The position numbers and the translations under genes were made by a program. The notes below the pieces were generated by a model. That model saw only the letters and a list, made by a program, of their open reading frames with translations, did no database searches and had not been told where the DNA came from. Shown piece after piece: positions 23,575-32,223 of a stretch of 35,883 nucleotides of DNA. Position 1 is the first letter of the stretch, and every line of letters begins with the position of its first letter. Origin of the DNA: an uncultured Bacteroidales bacterium (GTDB lineage Bacteria; Bacteroidota; Bacteroidia; Bacteroidales; UBA932); the NCBI GenBank assembly GCA_944322605.1, contig CALUPD010000031.1, positions 1 through 35,883 on the forward strand, in the 5' to 3' direction.

Positions 23575-25013
23575 CTTTTATGGACGAGATAAGCGGCAGG
23601 CGTTTCGACTGGAGGCTCATTTTGGTTTATGTGCTTCTTGTCGCAATCGGAATCATGAACATATATTCTTCCGTTTATGCGGAAGGCAATACGGCATTGT
23701 TCAGCCTCGATTCGCGTGCCGGCATGCAGCTTTTGTGGGCCGGAATATCGGCGGCTGTCGCACTTGTGATCCTGTTCCTGCTGAGTCCCAAGATTTACGA
23801 TGTCCTGTCGTGGTTCTTCTATGCCGGGATAATATTGCTGCTTGTCGCTACGGTAAAGCTCGGGGTCGAGGTCGGCGGATCCAAGTCATGGATTGCCTTG
23901 GGCCCGGTGCGCTTCCAGCCTGCCGAACTCTCGAAAATCACCACGGCCCTGATGCTGTCTTCCGTGATGAGCAGGTATAATTTCAAGCTCTCCCAGTTTC
24001 AGAACTTTGCAAAGGTGGCTCTTATCCTTCTGATCCCTATGGCATTGATATTATTGGAAAGGGAGACAGGCTCTATGCTGGTATATGCCGGTTTCGTATT
24101 CGTGCTGTATCTTGAAGGAATGAGCGGCTGGATCATAGCTTTCGGATTGCTCGTGATAGCCCTTTTCGTGATTACTCTCAAATTCTCTACCTTTTTCGGG
24201 CTTTATGCGGCTTTGGGAATATGCATGATATTGTGGCAATATGCCAACAGATACCTGCTCAGGCGCAAGGTCCTCATGTGGACGGTTTATATAGCCCTCG
24301 CCTTTTTGCCCTCGCTTCTAAGGTCCGATGCGATAGCCGGGCATTCCGTTATGAAGCCGGAATACTGGCTTTTGATAATAAGCGTGATAATCGCTGCAAG
24401 TTATATGTTCACGAAAAAACGCAGGTTCGACCGCAAGCAGTATTATGCCGTTACTGCGGCTTTCATGTTTGCCGTGACGGTCGTGTTTTCCGTGGATCTG
24501 GTATTCAATAAGATTTTGCAGCCGCACCAGCGCGTGAGAATCGAGAGCCTCCTCGGAATCAAGGAGGACATTTACGGGGTGGGGTACAACGTGCACCAGT
24601 CGAAAATCGCCATAGGCTCCGGAGGCCTGACGGGAAAAGGATTTCTCGACGGCACGCAGACCAAATACGATTTCGTTCCGGAGCAGAGCACTGATTTTAT
24701 TTTCTGCACGATAGGGGAAGAATGGGGCTTTGCCGGGTCTTTGTTTATCATACTACTCTATATCTATCTGATAAGGAGGATAGTCCTGCTTTCGTCAAGG
24801 TCTAAGAACAAATTCACGGAGATTTACGGTTATTGCGTGGCCGCGATTATTTTCATGCATTTTTTCATAAACATAGGGATGACTATCGGGCTTGTGCCGG
24901 TCATAGGCATTCCTCTCCCGTTCATAAGTTACGGAGGAACGTCTCTGCTGTCTTTCACGGCCCTGCTTTTCATATTCATCCGTCTTGAATCGGATTCAAG
25001 GAAGCAGTCGTGA
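23571..25013 (+). CDS. rodA: SEDS-family peptidoglycan polymerase RodA
   Basis: A 480-residue polytopic protein with about ten membrane helices. SEDS signatures include GGSKSWIALGPVRFQPAELSK, LLEREtGSMLVYAG (the DlGt-type motif), VHQSKIAIGSGGLTGKGF and PEQSTDFIFCTIGEEWGF. It ends with the conserved VPVIGIPLPFISYGGTSLL. It polymerises lipid II and works with PBP2 encoded just upstream. It is longer than Escherichia coli RodA because of an extra central region, as usual in this phylum. Last gene of the operon. Confidence 0.96.
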   Translation: MTFMDEISGRRFDWRLILVYVLLVAIGIMNIYSSVYAEGNTALFSLDSRAGMQLLWAGISAAVALVILFLLSPKIYDVLSWFFYAGIILLLVATVKLGVEVGGSKSWIALGPVRFQPAELSKITTALMLSSVMSRYNFKLSQFQNFAKVALILLIPMALILLERETGSMLVYAGFVFVLYLEGMSGWIIAFGLLVIALFVITLKFSTFFGLYAALGICMILWQYANRYLLRRKVLMWTVYIALAFLPSLLRSDAIAGHSVMKPEYWLLIISVIIAASYMFTKKRRFDRKQYYAVTAAFMFAVTVVFSVDLVFNKILQPHQRVRIESLLGIKEDIYGVGYNVHQSKIAIGSGGLTGKGFLDGTQTKYDFVPEQSTDFIFCTIGEEWGFAGSLFIILLYIYLIRRIVLLSSRSKNKFTEIYGYCVAAIIFMHFFINIGMTIGLVPVIGIPLPFISYGGTSLLSFTALLFIFIRLESDSRKQS

Positions 25014-25261
25014 CCCCTTCTTCGGATATTCCATTCCGGGCAGCTTTTCGGCATTGCGCATGGATTGGGGACTGCCATTAGCGGCGGTTCTGTCTTTTTG
25101 GTCTCGAACCTGTTGGATTGCAATAATATGCATTTTCATGGATAGTGCATTATCTTTTATTTTCATGTCGCGGATCATGCGCGGATTCAGGCCTCATGGG
25201 CGGGGGGTTGACGGGCTGCGCTTTATGGTTCGCGTACTGGCAGTCTTTTCATATGCTGCAA

Positions 25262-25323
25262 TAAAAACGAAAGGCTGCGGAGCGGCGGCGTAATCGCTTC
25301 TGCATGCCGTCCCGCAGCCTTTC
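25262..25323 (-). terminator. Terminator between the convergent rod and hmu operons
   Basis: A perfect 12-bp stem GAAAGGCTGCGG / CCGCAGCCTTTC. On the - strand it is followed at once by GTTTTTATTGC, so it terminates the hmu operon about 110 bp past hmuV. On the + strand T-rich sequence follows only 9 bp later (CCGTTTTTAT), so it may also stop rodA transcripts. The rest of 25014-25436 holds nothing recognisable. Confidence 0.85.
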
Positions 25324-25436
25324 CGACAGTCCGTTTTTATACGAAGCCGACTCAAAAGGGTGCTTTCTGAGTTATGCCGTTGCGGTTTTCTAATCCTCAC
25401 AAGCCTTGAAAGTCCTTCCTTTTCGGGTCTGCTTCT

Positions 25437-25763
25437 CTATTCAGGAACATAGATGATTTCCCCGTTTTCCAGCTCATAGGCCACGCCTACGCGCCTTCCG
25501 CGTTTTCCTGCCTTGTCTTCGCTTTCGTCGGAAGGGGTGTATTTGTTTATCCTGTTTCCTTCTTTCGTGATTATTTCCATGTTTTCCTGTCCGGGGTTCT
25601 TGACCATGGTGAAGTCTTCTGTCGAAAACATCTCGGTCATGTCGTACCGGGTCACAAGCGCGACCATCAGCGCTACGGCGAATACCATTGCTATGTCGAA
25701 CAGGTTAGAGACCACGCTCATCGGGTCGTTGTCCTCGTCTTTTGTCAAAAGTCTTCTTCTCAT
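25437..25763 (-). CDS. hmuV: HmuV-like small inner-membrane protein (DUF2149-like)
   Basis: A 108-residue protein. A basic/acidic N-terminus (MRRRLLTKDEDNDPMS) precedes one membrane helix (about 17-40), then a soluble C-terminal region (GKRGRRVGVAYELENGEIIYVPE). This one-helix design resembles ExbD/TolR partners of MotA/TolQ proteins, and such a gene closes hmuYRSTUV operons. It follows hmuU after 7 bp. It probably forms an energised complex with HmuU and HmuT for heme uptake; the mechanism is inferred from context. Confidence 0.82.
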   Translation of the reverse strand: MRRRLLTKDEDNDPMSVVSNLFDIAMVFAVALMVALVTRYDMTEMFSTEDFTMVKNPGQENMEIITKEGNRINKYTPSDESEDKAGKRGRRVGVAYELENGEIIYVPE

Positions 25764-25770
25764 CGGCGTG

Positions 25771-26370
25771 CTATCTTAAAGAGTCCTTGTTGATCGTTTC
25801 CGCCACGAATTCGAGGTTCGTGATGTCCTGGGTGAACCATCTTTGCTTTGCCTGCTGGGTGAGGAATCCTACGGCTCCTGCGAAAAGCCCTACTACCGTA
25901 GTCGCGAAAGCGATCTGCATGTTGTAGGCCATTGATGAAATATCCCCGGAAGCCAGTCCTGCCAAGGCCGGTCCCATAGGGATCAATGTCCCCATAAGTC
26001 CGAGGATAGGGCCCATCTTGATGAGCGTCTTGGACGTGGATATGTCCTTGTCCGCCTCTATTTCGAAATTGGCCAGCAGCCTTTTTATATTTGCCGCGTT
26101 GTCTTTTGAATCGAGGATTCTTTTCATGTACTGTATTACCGGCATCGCGGATTTTTCAGGCAGCGATTTTTCGAATTCGGCGATATTGCCGGCCTTGAGG
26201 CTGTTTATTTTCCCGGTCAGGAACATGTTGTTTTTCCGGATATTGTAATATTGTCCGAAAAATGCTCCTGCGAGGATGAGGGATCGTATGAACAGCAAAA
26301 TCAAAAGTACTACGACCGGAACGAGCATGCCGGTCGAAATCCAATACAGAATGTCTGAAATGTAAGTCAT
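25771..26370 (-). CDS. hmuU: HmuU, MotA/TolQ/ExbB-family proton channel protein
   Basis: A 199-residue membrane protein. The start at 26370 gives MTYISDILYWISTGMLVPV; the longer frame upstream runs through non-conserved sequence. An N-terminal helix (about 13-35), a cytoplasmic region and two C-terminal helices are visible. The MotA/TolQ core is LIKMGPILGLMGTLIPMGPALAGL followed by IAFATTVVGLFAGAVGF. These proteins form proton-driven pumps with a single-helix partner, here HmuV. Fourth function in the hmu order, 90 bp after hmuT. Confidence 0.88.
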   Translation of the reverse strand: MTYISDILYWISTGMLVPVVVLLILLFIRSLILAGAFFGQYYNIRKNNMFLTGKINSLKAGNIAEFEKSLPEKSAMPVIQYMKRILDSKDNAANIKRLLANFEIEADKDISTSKTLIKMGPILGLMGTLIPMGPALAGLASGDISSMAYNMQIAFATTVVGLFAGAVGFLTQQAKQRWFTQDITNLEFVAETINKDSLR

Positions 26371-26460
26371 TATTATTAATTTTTTATGATTGTAAACGAA
26401 GTTTAAAATATGAGTGTTCAAAAACGGAGGCTTCGGCAAGATGCCGCGACCTGTTTTTGC

Positions 26461-27198
26461 TTATAAGGCATTTCCCGGACCGTCCGGGCGATTGCCTGCG
26501 ATGGCCTTGGCCCTGTATTTGAGCCTGAGCCTTAGCCTGTAGAGGAAAAAGCCTGCCGCTCCGGTCAGCAGGACGATGGCTGTTACTCCGATCAGGGATC
26601 CCATGTCCACGCTGCTTGTGCCGGCGGCCGATGTCTGTCCGTTCACGGTCGTCACTATTCCCAAGAACGCCACGATGCAGTAGATTATGAACAGCAGCTC
26701 GGTGCGTATTTCTGGTTCGGGAATGATCAGCCTTGCCGCAATCCTTCCTGCCGCCATGACGAAGAATACGGCCGAGGCGACATAGAACGCTATGGTTCCG
26801 AAATCAGTTCCCGGAAACGAGAATACCGCATATACGAGTATGCTGAAAAGAACCGGGAAAATAAGAAGCCCCGGCACATATTTCAGCACTGCGAATGCCG
26901 CCCTCTTGAATTTTCCGAAATTTTCTCCCGTTTCCGCGTTTACGGAAAGCAGGCAGTATGCCATTTGCAGTATTACTTCCACGCTAAGCACGACCGCGAT
27001 GTCGAGCATAAGGCTGCTGTCGGCAAGCCATGCGGAAATCCGGGTCATGGATTGTTCTATCGCTATGGGCCACATCAGCCCGGTGAACAATGTCATTGCC
27101 GCTATTTCCGCCAATGCCGTTTTCGTGCTTAGGAACGACATTTTGAGCATCGTTCCTATGATAGTGAAAAATATAAGAGCTGTAGCTATTGCTTCCAT
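26461..27198 (-). CDS. hmuT: HmuT-like polytopic inner-membrane protein
   Basis: A 245-residue protein with about six hydrophobic helices and a basic C-terminal tail (RLRLRLKYRAKA). There is no known enzymatic motif. It lies between hmuS and hmuU exactly where HmuT occurs in the Porphyromonas gingivalis hmuYRSTUV operon. It is probably an inner-membrane component working with HmuS and the HmuU/V channel; a permease role is unproven. Confidence 0.8.
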   Translation of the reverse strand: MEAIATALIFFTIIGTMLKMSFLSTKTALAEIAAMTLFTGLMWPIAIEQSMTRISAWLADSSLMLDIAVVLSVEVILQMAYCLLSVNAETGENFGKFKRAAFAVLKYVPGLLIFPVLFSILVYAVFSFPGTDFGTIAFYVASAVFFVMAAGRIAARLIIPEPEIRTELLFIIYCIVAFLGIVTTVNGQTSAAGTSSVDMGSLIGVTAIVLLTGAAGFFLYRLRLRLKYRAKAIAGNRPDGPGNAL

Positions 27199-27402
27199 TT
27201 TAGGTTGGGTTATATGGTGTTTTATTTTCCGATTATACGTTTATCCGTGTCATTCAGTTGCGGCGGGCCTGCAAGACGTCCATGCCACTGACTCGGCACC
27301 TGCCGGATTTGCCCGGTTCTTTGCATGCCATGGACAGCATGCGCGAATGCCGCGCCCCTCCGGCGGCAGTGCGGGCGAATCTCCGCATTGCCGCGCGGGT
27401 TG

Positions 27403-30400
27403 TCAGGCCGCCCTTTCGCGGCGTTTTTTCCTTACGAACAGGATTATCAGGGCCAGCAGGGCTATCGAACATGCAGCTATGGCTGTCCCTCCTATTATGG
27501 CTGTTTTCTTGTCGGCGTTATTGTCGATGGTCTCTTTTTTCATCACCATGCCTTTCCCTCCGGCAGCCGCCTTTTCGCGTATGTCCGTTATCGCTCCGGT
27601 GTATTTTTCAGCTGTGGAAGCATCGGTTTTCGAGGCTATGAATCCGCGCAGTTTAGCGTTGTCGCAGACGAATCCGGAACATGAAGGCTTGTATTCGGAT
27701 ATTAATCCCGTATGCAGTTTCGCAAGTTCCCCTATTTGTTCCTGCGATGCGTTCCACATGCCTTTCCTTGCGGTTTCAAGCATGACGGCGGTCATCTCTT
27801 CAAGCGCGGCCGGATTGGAATTTTCGAAATACTCCTTTATGCCGAGATCATATGAATCCTTGACATATACATCGTATATCCTGTCCCATAGTTCATCGTC
27901 TATGGCTTCCGGTTTCATTACGTTCCAGCCGTAGGTGTTAGTGACGATTTCCGCGAACGTGCCAGCATCGGACGCTCCGCCTTTCATTTTTTCCTTTATG
28001 TATGCAGGGTTGAATATCGTGGACCGGCTTTCGACCCCTATGGCTTCTTTAAGTTCCTGCATCCTCATGTTGTTGTGGTTGCGATAATCGCTAAGATAGG
28101 CGTCCGGGTCTTTTCCTGTCACGTTCCTTACCGCCAGGTTGAGCCCTCCCATGAATTCGTATACATGGTCGAGGCTGAGGGCTCCCCACGTGTTGCTCTG
28201 TCTTGGCTGCACGACGGCATCTGTCCTTGAAAGGGCCGCTTCGAATGCGTGTTCCCCGAATTTTTCCCAATCCTTGTCCGAACCGTAGAACGCCCCCATG
28301 TTGTTCATGTAGACTGACGCTATTTCGGATTCGTTTTCCCATCTGTCTCCTGCCGTGACCATCCCCTGTATTCCAGTGCCGTATCCTCCGTTAAGTCCTC
28401 CGAATACCCTGTAATGCGACATTTCCCTTGCCTGCTTCGGGCTGATTCCCTTTTCGACGAGGATGCGTTCGGATTCGCGTATCCCTTCTTTTACATTGTT
28501 TTCAAAACTGTCGTCCGAAGCCGCCGCTGCCATTTCCACGGCCTTGCTTATAAGGAACAGGCGGGATGCCGCGATGTCCCTGAGCTGTCCGGATGTCTGG
28601 ACGACCACGTCTATTCTCGGCCTTCCGAGATCTTCGGACGGAATCAGCCTGAGGTCCGTTACCCTTCCGTAAGTGTCTCTTAGAGGTTCTACGCCGAGCA
28701 TGTAGAGAATCTGGGCTATGGTGGCACCTTCGGTCTCGATGAATTCCCCGGACCACAATGTGTAGCTTACCTTTCGAGGGTATTCTCCCCCATGCCTTTT
28801 CCTGTACATGGATATGGTGTTTTTTGCAAGCGCGACTCCTTTTTCCCATGCCGTTTCAGACGGTGTCGCTTCCGCGTTTATGGCAAACATGTTCCTGCCG
28901 GTCGGCAAGGTGTTCGGGTTAGCGATAATGTCGCCGCCTGGAGATGGAGCTGTATATCCGCCGTCGAGGGAATTGAGAAGTGTTTTGAATTCCGCTTCCG
29001 GCGATTCTTCGAGAGCCTTTTTATAATTTCTTATATTGGATACGGAGCTGCGCAGGTCCGCTATGGCCATGTACAGTTCCTTTTCCTGTTTCGTCAGCGG
29101 CTGCCTGTTGCTCTTATGAGCCATACCCTGTGCTTTTCCTGCGGGCTTTCCGCCTTTTGCCGCCGCATCTCCTGCGTGTTTTTTATCCGTGCCGGACAGC
29201 AATGCGATTATTTTTCCGGCTGCTTCCCTGTCCTTTTCAGGCAATGCCGCTATGATGCTGTCCGCGCTTGTTTTGATATCCTTTCCGGAATGCGCGGTTT
29301 TCATTATGGCTGCTGCCGAGTTCATGTCCATGCCTGATGCTATCGACATTATTTCATTGAGGTCCTGTTTGTCGATGGACGAAATCGCTTTCATCATTTT
29401 CTGCATGCCTGAAGCATTTGTTCCGTCAGCCTCGCCCGCTGGCTTTTCCCCGGCCTTGCCTTCGGATGCGGCCTTCCCGGACTGCTGCTGCATCATGGCC
29501 TGTATCATGGCCTCCATTCCTTTAGGGGCTATTGATTCCCGTTTGATTTTTTCGGCTTTTTCCATGTCTTCCATGCTGACGGATGCATATTCGCATATCA
29601 GCTTGTCGGTGTCTATGATGCCTGCTTTGTCTTTAAGTATCCTGTCTACGAGTTTTTCCGCCGGGATCAGGTATTTTTGGCGGAACAGGGCCTTGTTGTC
29701 CGCAAGAGATGCCGGTGCCATGCCTTTCGCCTTGTCGATGAAATACATATTGTAGGCTATAGGATCTTCGGACATGGCTTTTACGGATGAAATTATCCTT
29801 TCGTGTTCGTAAGGCGAGCCCATGCTGTAAAGCTGGCCCGTGATTTTTTCGCTTGCTATTTCTTCGGCGAAATTCTCTATTTTGCTTATCTCTTCATCGT
29901 TGAATTCCGTAGCGGTGCTGTCCAGGCCGAGATCCCTGTGCAGTCCCGATTTTATCGCGAGCGCGGTGATTTCCCGTGCCAATTCCGTGCTTTTTGAAAT
30001 GCCGTGCCCGTTGCGGCTTTCAGGCTTTCCGGCGGCAGGTGCTGTCCCCGTGCCCTTTGCGGCTGTCTCCGTGTTTCCGTATCCTGTTTCGTCCTGTCCG
30101 GCATCATATTCTTCGTATACGGCTTTGCGATAGGATTCAATCTTATCCATGAGGTCCTTGTATTCTCCGCGCAGCCCGCTTTCGAGGAAAGGCGGGGTGA
30201 GGTAGGATTGAAGCACTGCGTATGAACGCCTTTTGGCTATCATTCCTTCTCCGACATTGCCTATGGAGTAAACGTAGAAATGTGGCATTTCCCCTACGAG
30301 CCTGTCAGGCCAGTCGTTGGACGAAAGAGCCGTCTGTTTTCTCGGAGTGAATTCAAGGCTTCCGTGCGTTCCGAAGTGGATCATGGCGTCCGCCTCGAAT

Positions 30401-31965
30401 CCGTGTTGCAGCCAAAGGTATGCCGCGACATAGTTGTGCGATGGTGCATTGTCCGTCCCGTGTACCATCTGGAATGCGTTGTTCCCGCCTCCTACCGCCT
30501 GTTGCGGCATAAGCACGATGTTCCCGAACCGTACTCTTGCGATTGCAAGGTGGTTGTCGTCCACTGCCATGTAGCTTCCCGGAAATTCTCCGTTGGCTTC
30601 ATAAAGCGATTCTTTCATCTTTTCGGACAAGGTCTTGCCGAGCATGGATTCGTATTCTTCCTTGGATATGAGTTCCGGACCGGCCGTGCGTATGAAATCG
30701 TCTATCGCACCTTCGGCGTAGGTGTTGAATACCGCGCCTTCCTTCATCAGCCTGTCCCTGAATTTTACAATGTCCGAAGGAAGCCCGGAAACATCGTATC
30801 CTTCCTTTTTCAGTCTTTTAAGGAAATTGTACAGGGATTCGGTTACATCCATGCCTCCGGCTGTCAGGGCATTCTGTCCCGGCCCTTTGTAATATACTAT
30901 CGCTATTTTTTTGTCCTTGTTGGCTTTATCCGCGAGTTCCATGTAGTTGTCGACGATGTTCAGAAAGCATTCGAGACGGTCCGGCATGGCATAGGAGTAC
31001 CTGATGCCGTCTTTCCCGTCCTTCTCGGCAAAAAGGGCATATGGCAGTATCGTGCCGTCTATTTCCGGAGTGACTATGCTTTGCGACATGAATCCGCCGC
31101 TCATTCCCATCGGTTCCGATTCCCATTCTTCCTTTTCTCCCATGATTGTGAGAGGGGCGAAGTACGGGATATTGTTTTCTTTGAGGTATTCTGTCATTTT
31201 GTCTCCGAGCCTGCCGTGCGCGAGGTTTATGAATGCGTCAGGGCCGATTTCCTGCATGAAGGGAATCAGCATCCTGAATGAGAGTATCGGGTAGACATTG
31301 TAGCCTCTTTCATCCAGGGCGTTGATAAGCCCTGTGGCATCGGCCATTTGCCCTGTCACTACGATGTTTTTCGCTCCATCCTTGTATAAGCCGTTTTCCG
31401 CGAGCCATTTTTCATAATCTCCCACGGTGCGGAATTCATGTTCGGAGCCGTCCCTGCCTGTGCGGTAGATTATGTCGTATGCCTGCTTTACCGGTTCTTC
31501 GAACTCTTTGTTCCATGCTTTTTTCCCGTCGATTACGCTGCGCACGTAATTGAGCATGCTCCTGTAGTTGCGTTTGCCTCCCGATGACAGCCAGTCTTGT
31601 ACCATGGCCCTTGCGCTGTCGTCAAGATTGCATATGTCGTTGTCCGGATTGGTGGCCATTGATGTATAGAACGGCGTTCCCTTTCCGGCCGCTTTTTTCA
31701 GGGTTTCCCTTTGTTCTTCCGTTATCCTCAGTCCCATGCCGTTTATGAATACCATGTCGAAGCGTTTGGCTTTCTTCAGGTCTTCCAGAGGCAGGTTTAC
31801 GACTTTGATATGGCTGTTGTCGTTGGCACGCGCGATTCCGCTCATGTCCAATGTCCGGAAATTTATGAAGGCGATTTCCGTGTCGCCGCAGAAAGCGTTG
31901 TAAGCCGTTATTCCTGCTGTTATGGCCAGCAGGGCGGCTATGATTCCTATTGCTTTATTCTTCAT
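27403..31965 (-). CDS. hmuS: HmuS, CobN/Mg-chelatase-like protein for heme metabolism
   Basis: A 1520-residue homolog of CobN/BchH/ChlH metal chelatase large subunits. An N-terminal helix (about 6-25) and a C-terminal helix followed by RKKRRERAA bracket the protein, so the body should lie outside the cytoplasm with a short basic cytoplasmic tail. CobN hallmarks include NAPSHNYVAAYLWLQHG (506-522), H530-FGTHGSLE (530-538), and GGYTAPSPGGDIIANPNTLP with TGRNMF (1002-1026). In heme operons this family is thought to act on heme itself, with removal of iron from the porphyrin as the leading idea. Residues ~818-955 are an unusual Met/Gln/Ala/Gly-rich insertion. Spacers of 258 and 204 bp separate it from hmuR and hmuT. 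Confidence 0.92.
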   Translation of the reverse strand: MKNKAIGIIAALLAITAGITAYNAFCGDTEIAFINFRTLDMSGIARANDNSHIKVVNLPLEDLKKAKRFDMVFINGMGLRITEEQRETLKKAAGKGTPFYTSMATNPDNDICNLDDSARAMVQDWLSSGGKRNYRSMLNYVRSVIDGKKAWNKEFEEPVKQAYDIIYRTGRDGSEHEFRTVGDYEKWLAENGLYKDGAKNIVVTGQMADATGLINALDERGYNVYPILSFRMLIPFMQEIGPDAFINLAHGRLGDKMTEYLKENNIPYFAPLTIMGEKEEWESEPMGMSGGFMSQSIVTPEIDGTILPYALFAEKDGKDGIRYSYAMPDRLECFLNIVDNYMELADKANKDKKIAIVYYKGPGQNALTAGGMDVTESLYNFLKRLKKEGYDVSGLPSDIVKFRDRLMKEGAVFNTYAEGAIDDFIRTAGPELISKEEYESMLGKTLSEKMKESLYEANGEFPGSYMAVDDNHLAIARVRFGNIVLMPQQAVGGGNNAFQMVHGTDNAPSHNYVAAYLWLQHGFEADAMIHFGTHGSLEFTPRKQTALSSNDWPDRLVGEMPHFYVYSIGNVGEGMIAKRRSYAVLQSYLTPPFLESGLRGEYKDLMDKIESYRKAVYEEYDAGQDETGYGNTETAAKGTGTAPAAGKPESRNGHGISKSTELAREITALAIKSGLHRDLGLDSTATEFNDEEISKIENFAEEIASEKITGQLYSMGSPYEHERIISSVKAMSEDPIAYNMYFIDKAKGMAPASLADNKALFRQKYLIPAEKLVDRILKDKAGIIDTDKLICEYASVSMEDMEKAEKIKRESIAPKGMEAMIQAMMQQQSGKAASEGKAGEKPAGEADGTNASGMQKMMKAISSIDKQDLNEIMSIASGMDMNSAAAIMKTAHSGKDIKTSADSIIAALPEKDREAAGKIIALLSGTDKKHAGDAAAKGGKPAGKAQGMAHKSNRQPLTKQEKELYMAIADLRSSVSNIRNYKKALEESPEAEFKTLLNSLDGGYTAPSPGGDIIANPNTLPTGRNMFAINAEATPSETAWEKGVALAKNTISMYRKRHGGEYPRKVSYTLWSGEFIETEGATIAQILYMLGVEPLRDTYGRVTDLRLIPSEDLGRPRIDVVVQTSGQLRDIAASRLFLISKAVEMAAAASDDSFENNVKEGIRESERILVEKGISPKQAREMSHYRVFGGLNGGYGTGIQGMVTAGDRWENESEIASVYMNNMGAFYGSDKDWEKFGEHAFEAALSRTDAVVQPRQSNTWGALSLDHVYEFMGGLNLAVRNVTGKDPDAYLSDYRNHNNMRMQELKEAIGVESRSTIFNPAYIKEKMKGGASDAGTFAEIVTNTYGWNVMKPEAIDDELWDRIYDVYVKDSYDLGIKEYFENSNPAALEEMTAVMLETARKGMWNASQEQIGELAKLHTGLISEYKPSCSGFVCDNAKLRGFIASKTDASTAEKYTGAITDIREKAAAGGKGMVMKKETIDNNADKKTAIIGGTAIAACSIALLALIILFVRKKRRERAA

Positions 31966-32178
31966 ATTGTTAATTATATTGTTTTATGTGTAAATAATCA
32001 CTAAAAGTCCCTGTGGGATTTTCTTGCAGGTGTCTGCTCTTTATGCGTTTGCCGGGCTTTCACGGCCTGCCCGTCAATGGACGCTTTTGCGCATGACAGT
32101 CTTCCGGTGTTCCTGTAGCGTTTCTTCCACGGATCAGGAACTTCGGTCAAAGCCGGGTCCGGGGCACATGGCGCAGTA

Positions 32179-32210
32179 CGCCTTTGCAGGCTTTTTCGTC
32201 CGCAAAGGCG
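32179..32210 (-). other. Hairpin in the hmuR-hmuS spacer
   Basis: CGCCTTTGC / GCAAAGGCG, a perfect 9-bp stem with a 14-nt loop, begins 14 bp after the hmuR stop in the - direction. No T-run follows, so it may stabilise the hmuYR transcript 3' end or attenuate rather than fully terminate. The remaining 31966-32178 shows nothing else. Confidence 0.6.
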
Positions 32211-32223
32211 TGCCGGTGGCCGG

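Noticed and set aside
26792-27934. 380-codon open frame antisense to hmuT and hmuS
   Set aside because: It spans two real genes and their spacer, has low-complexity Ser/Ala-rich content and no recognisable domain. Codon bias of the real strand explains its openness.
30280-31281. 333-codon open frame antisense to hmuS
   Set aside because: Phe/Tyr/Arg/His-rich composition typical of an antisense shadow, covering conserved CobN sequence.
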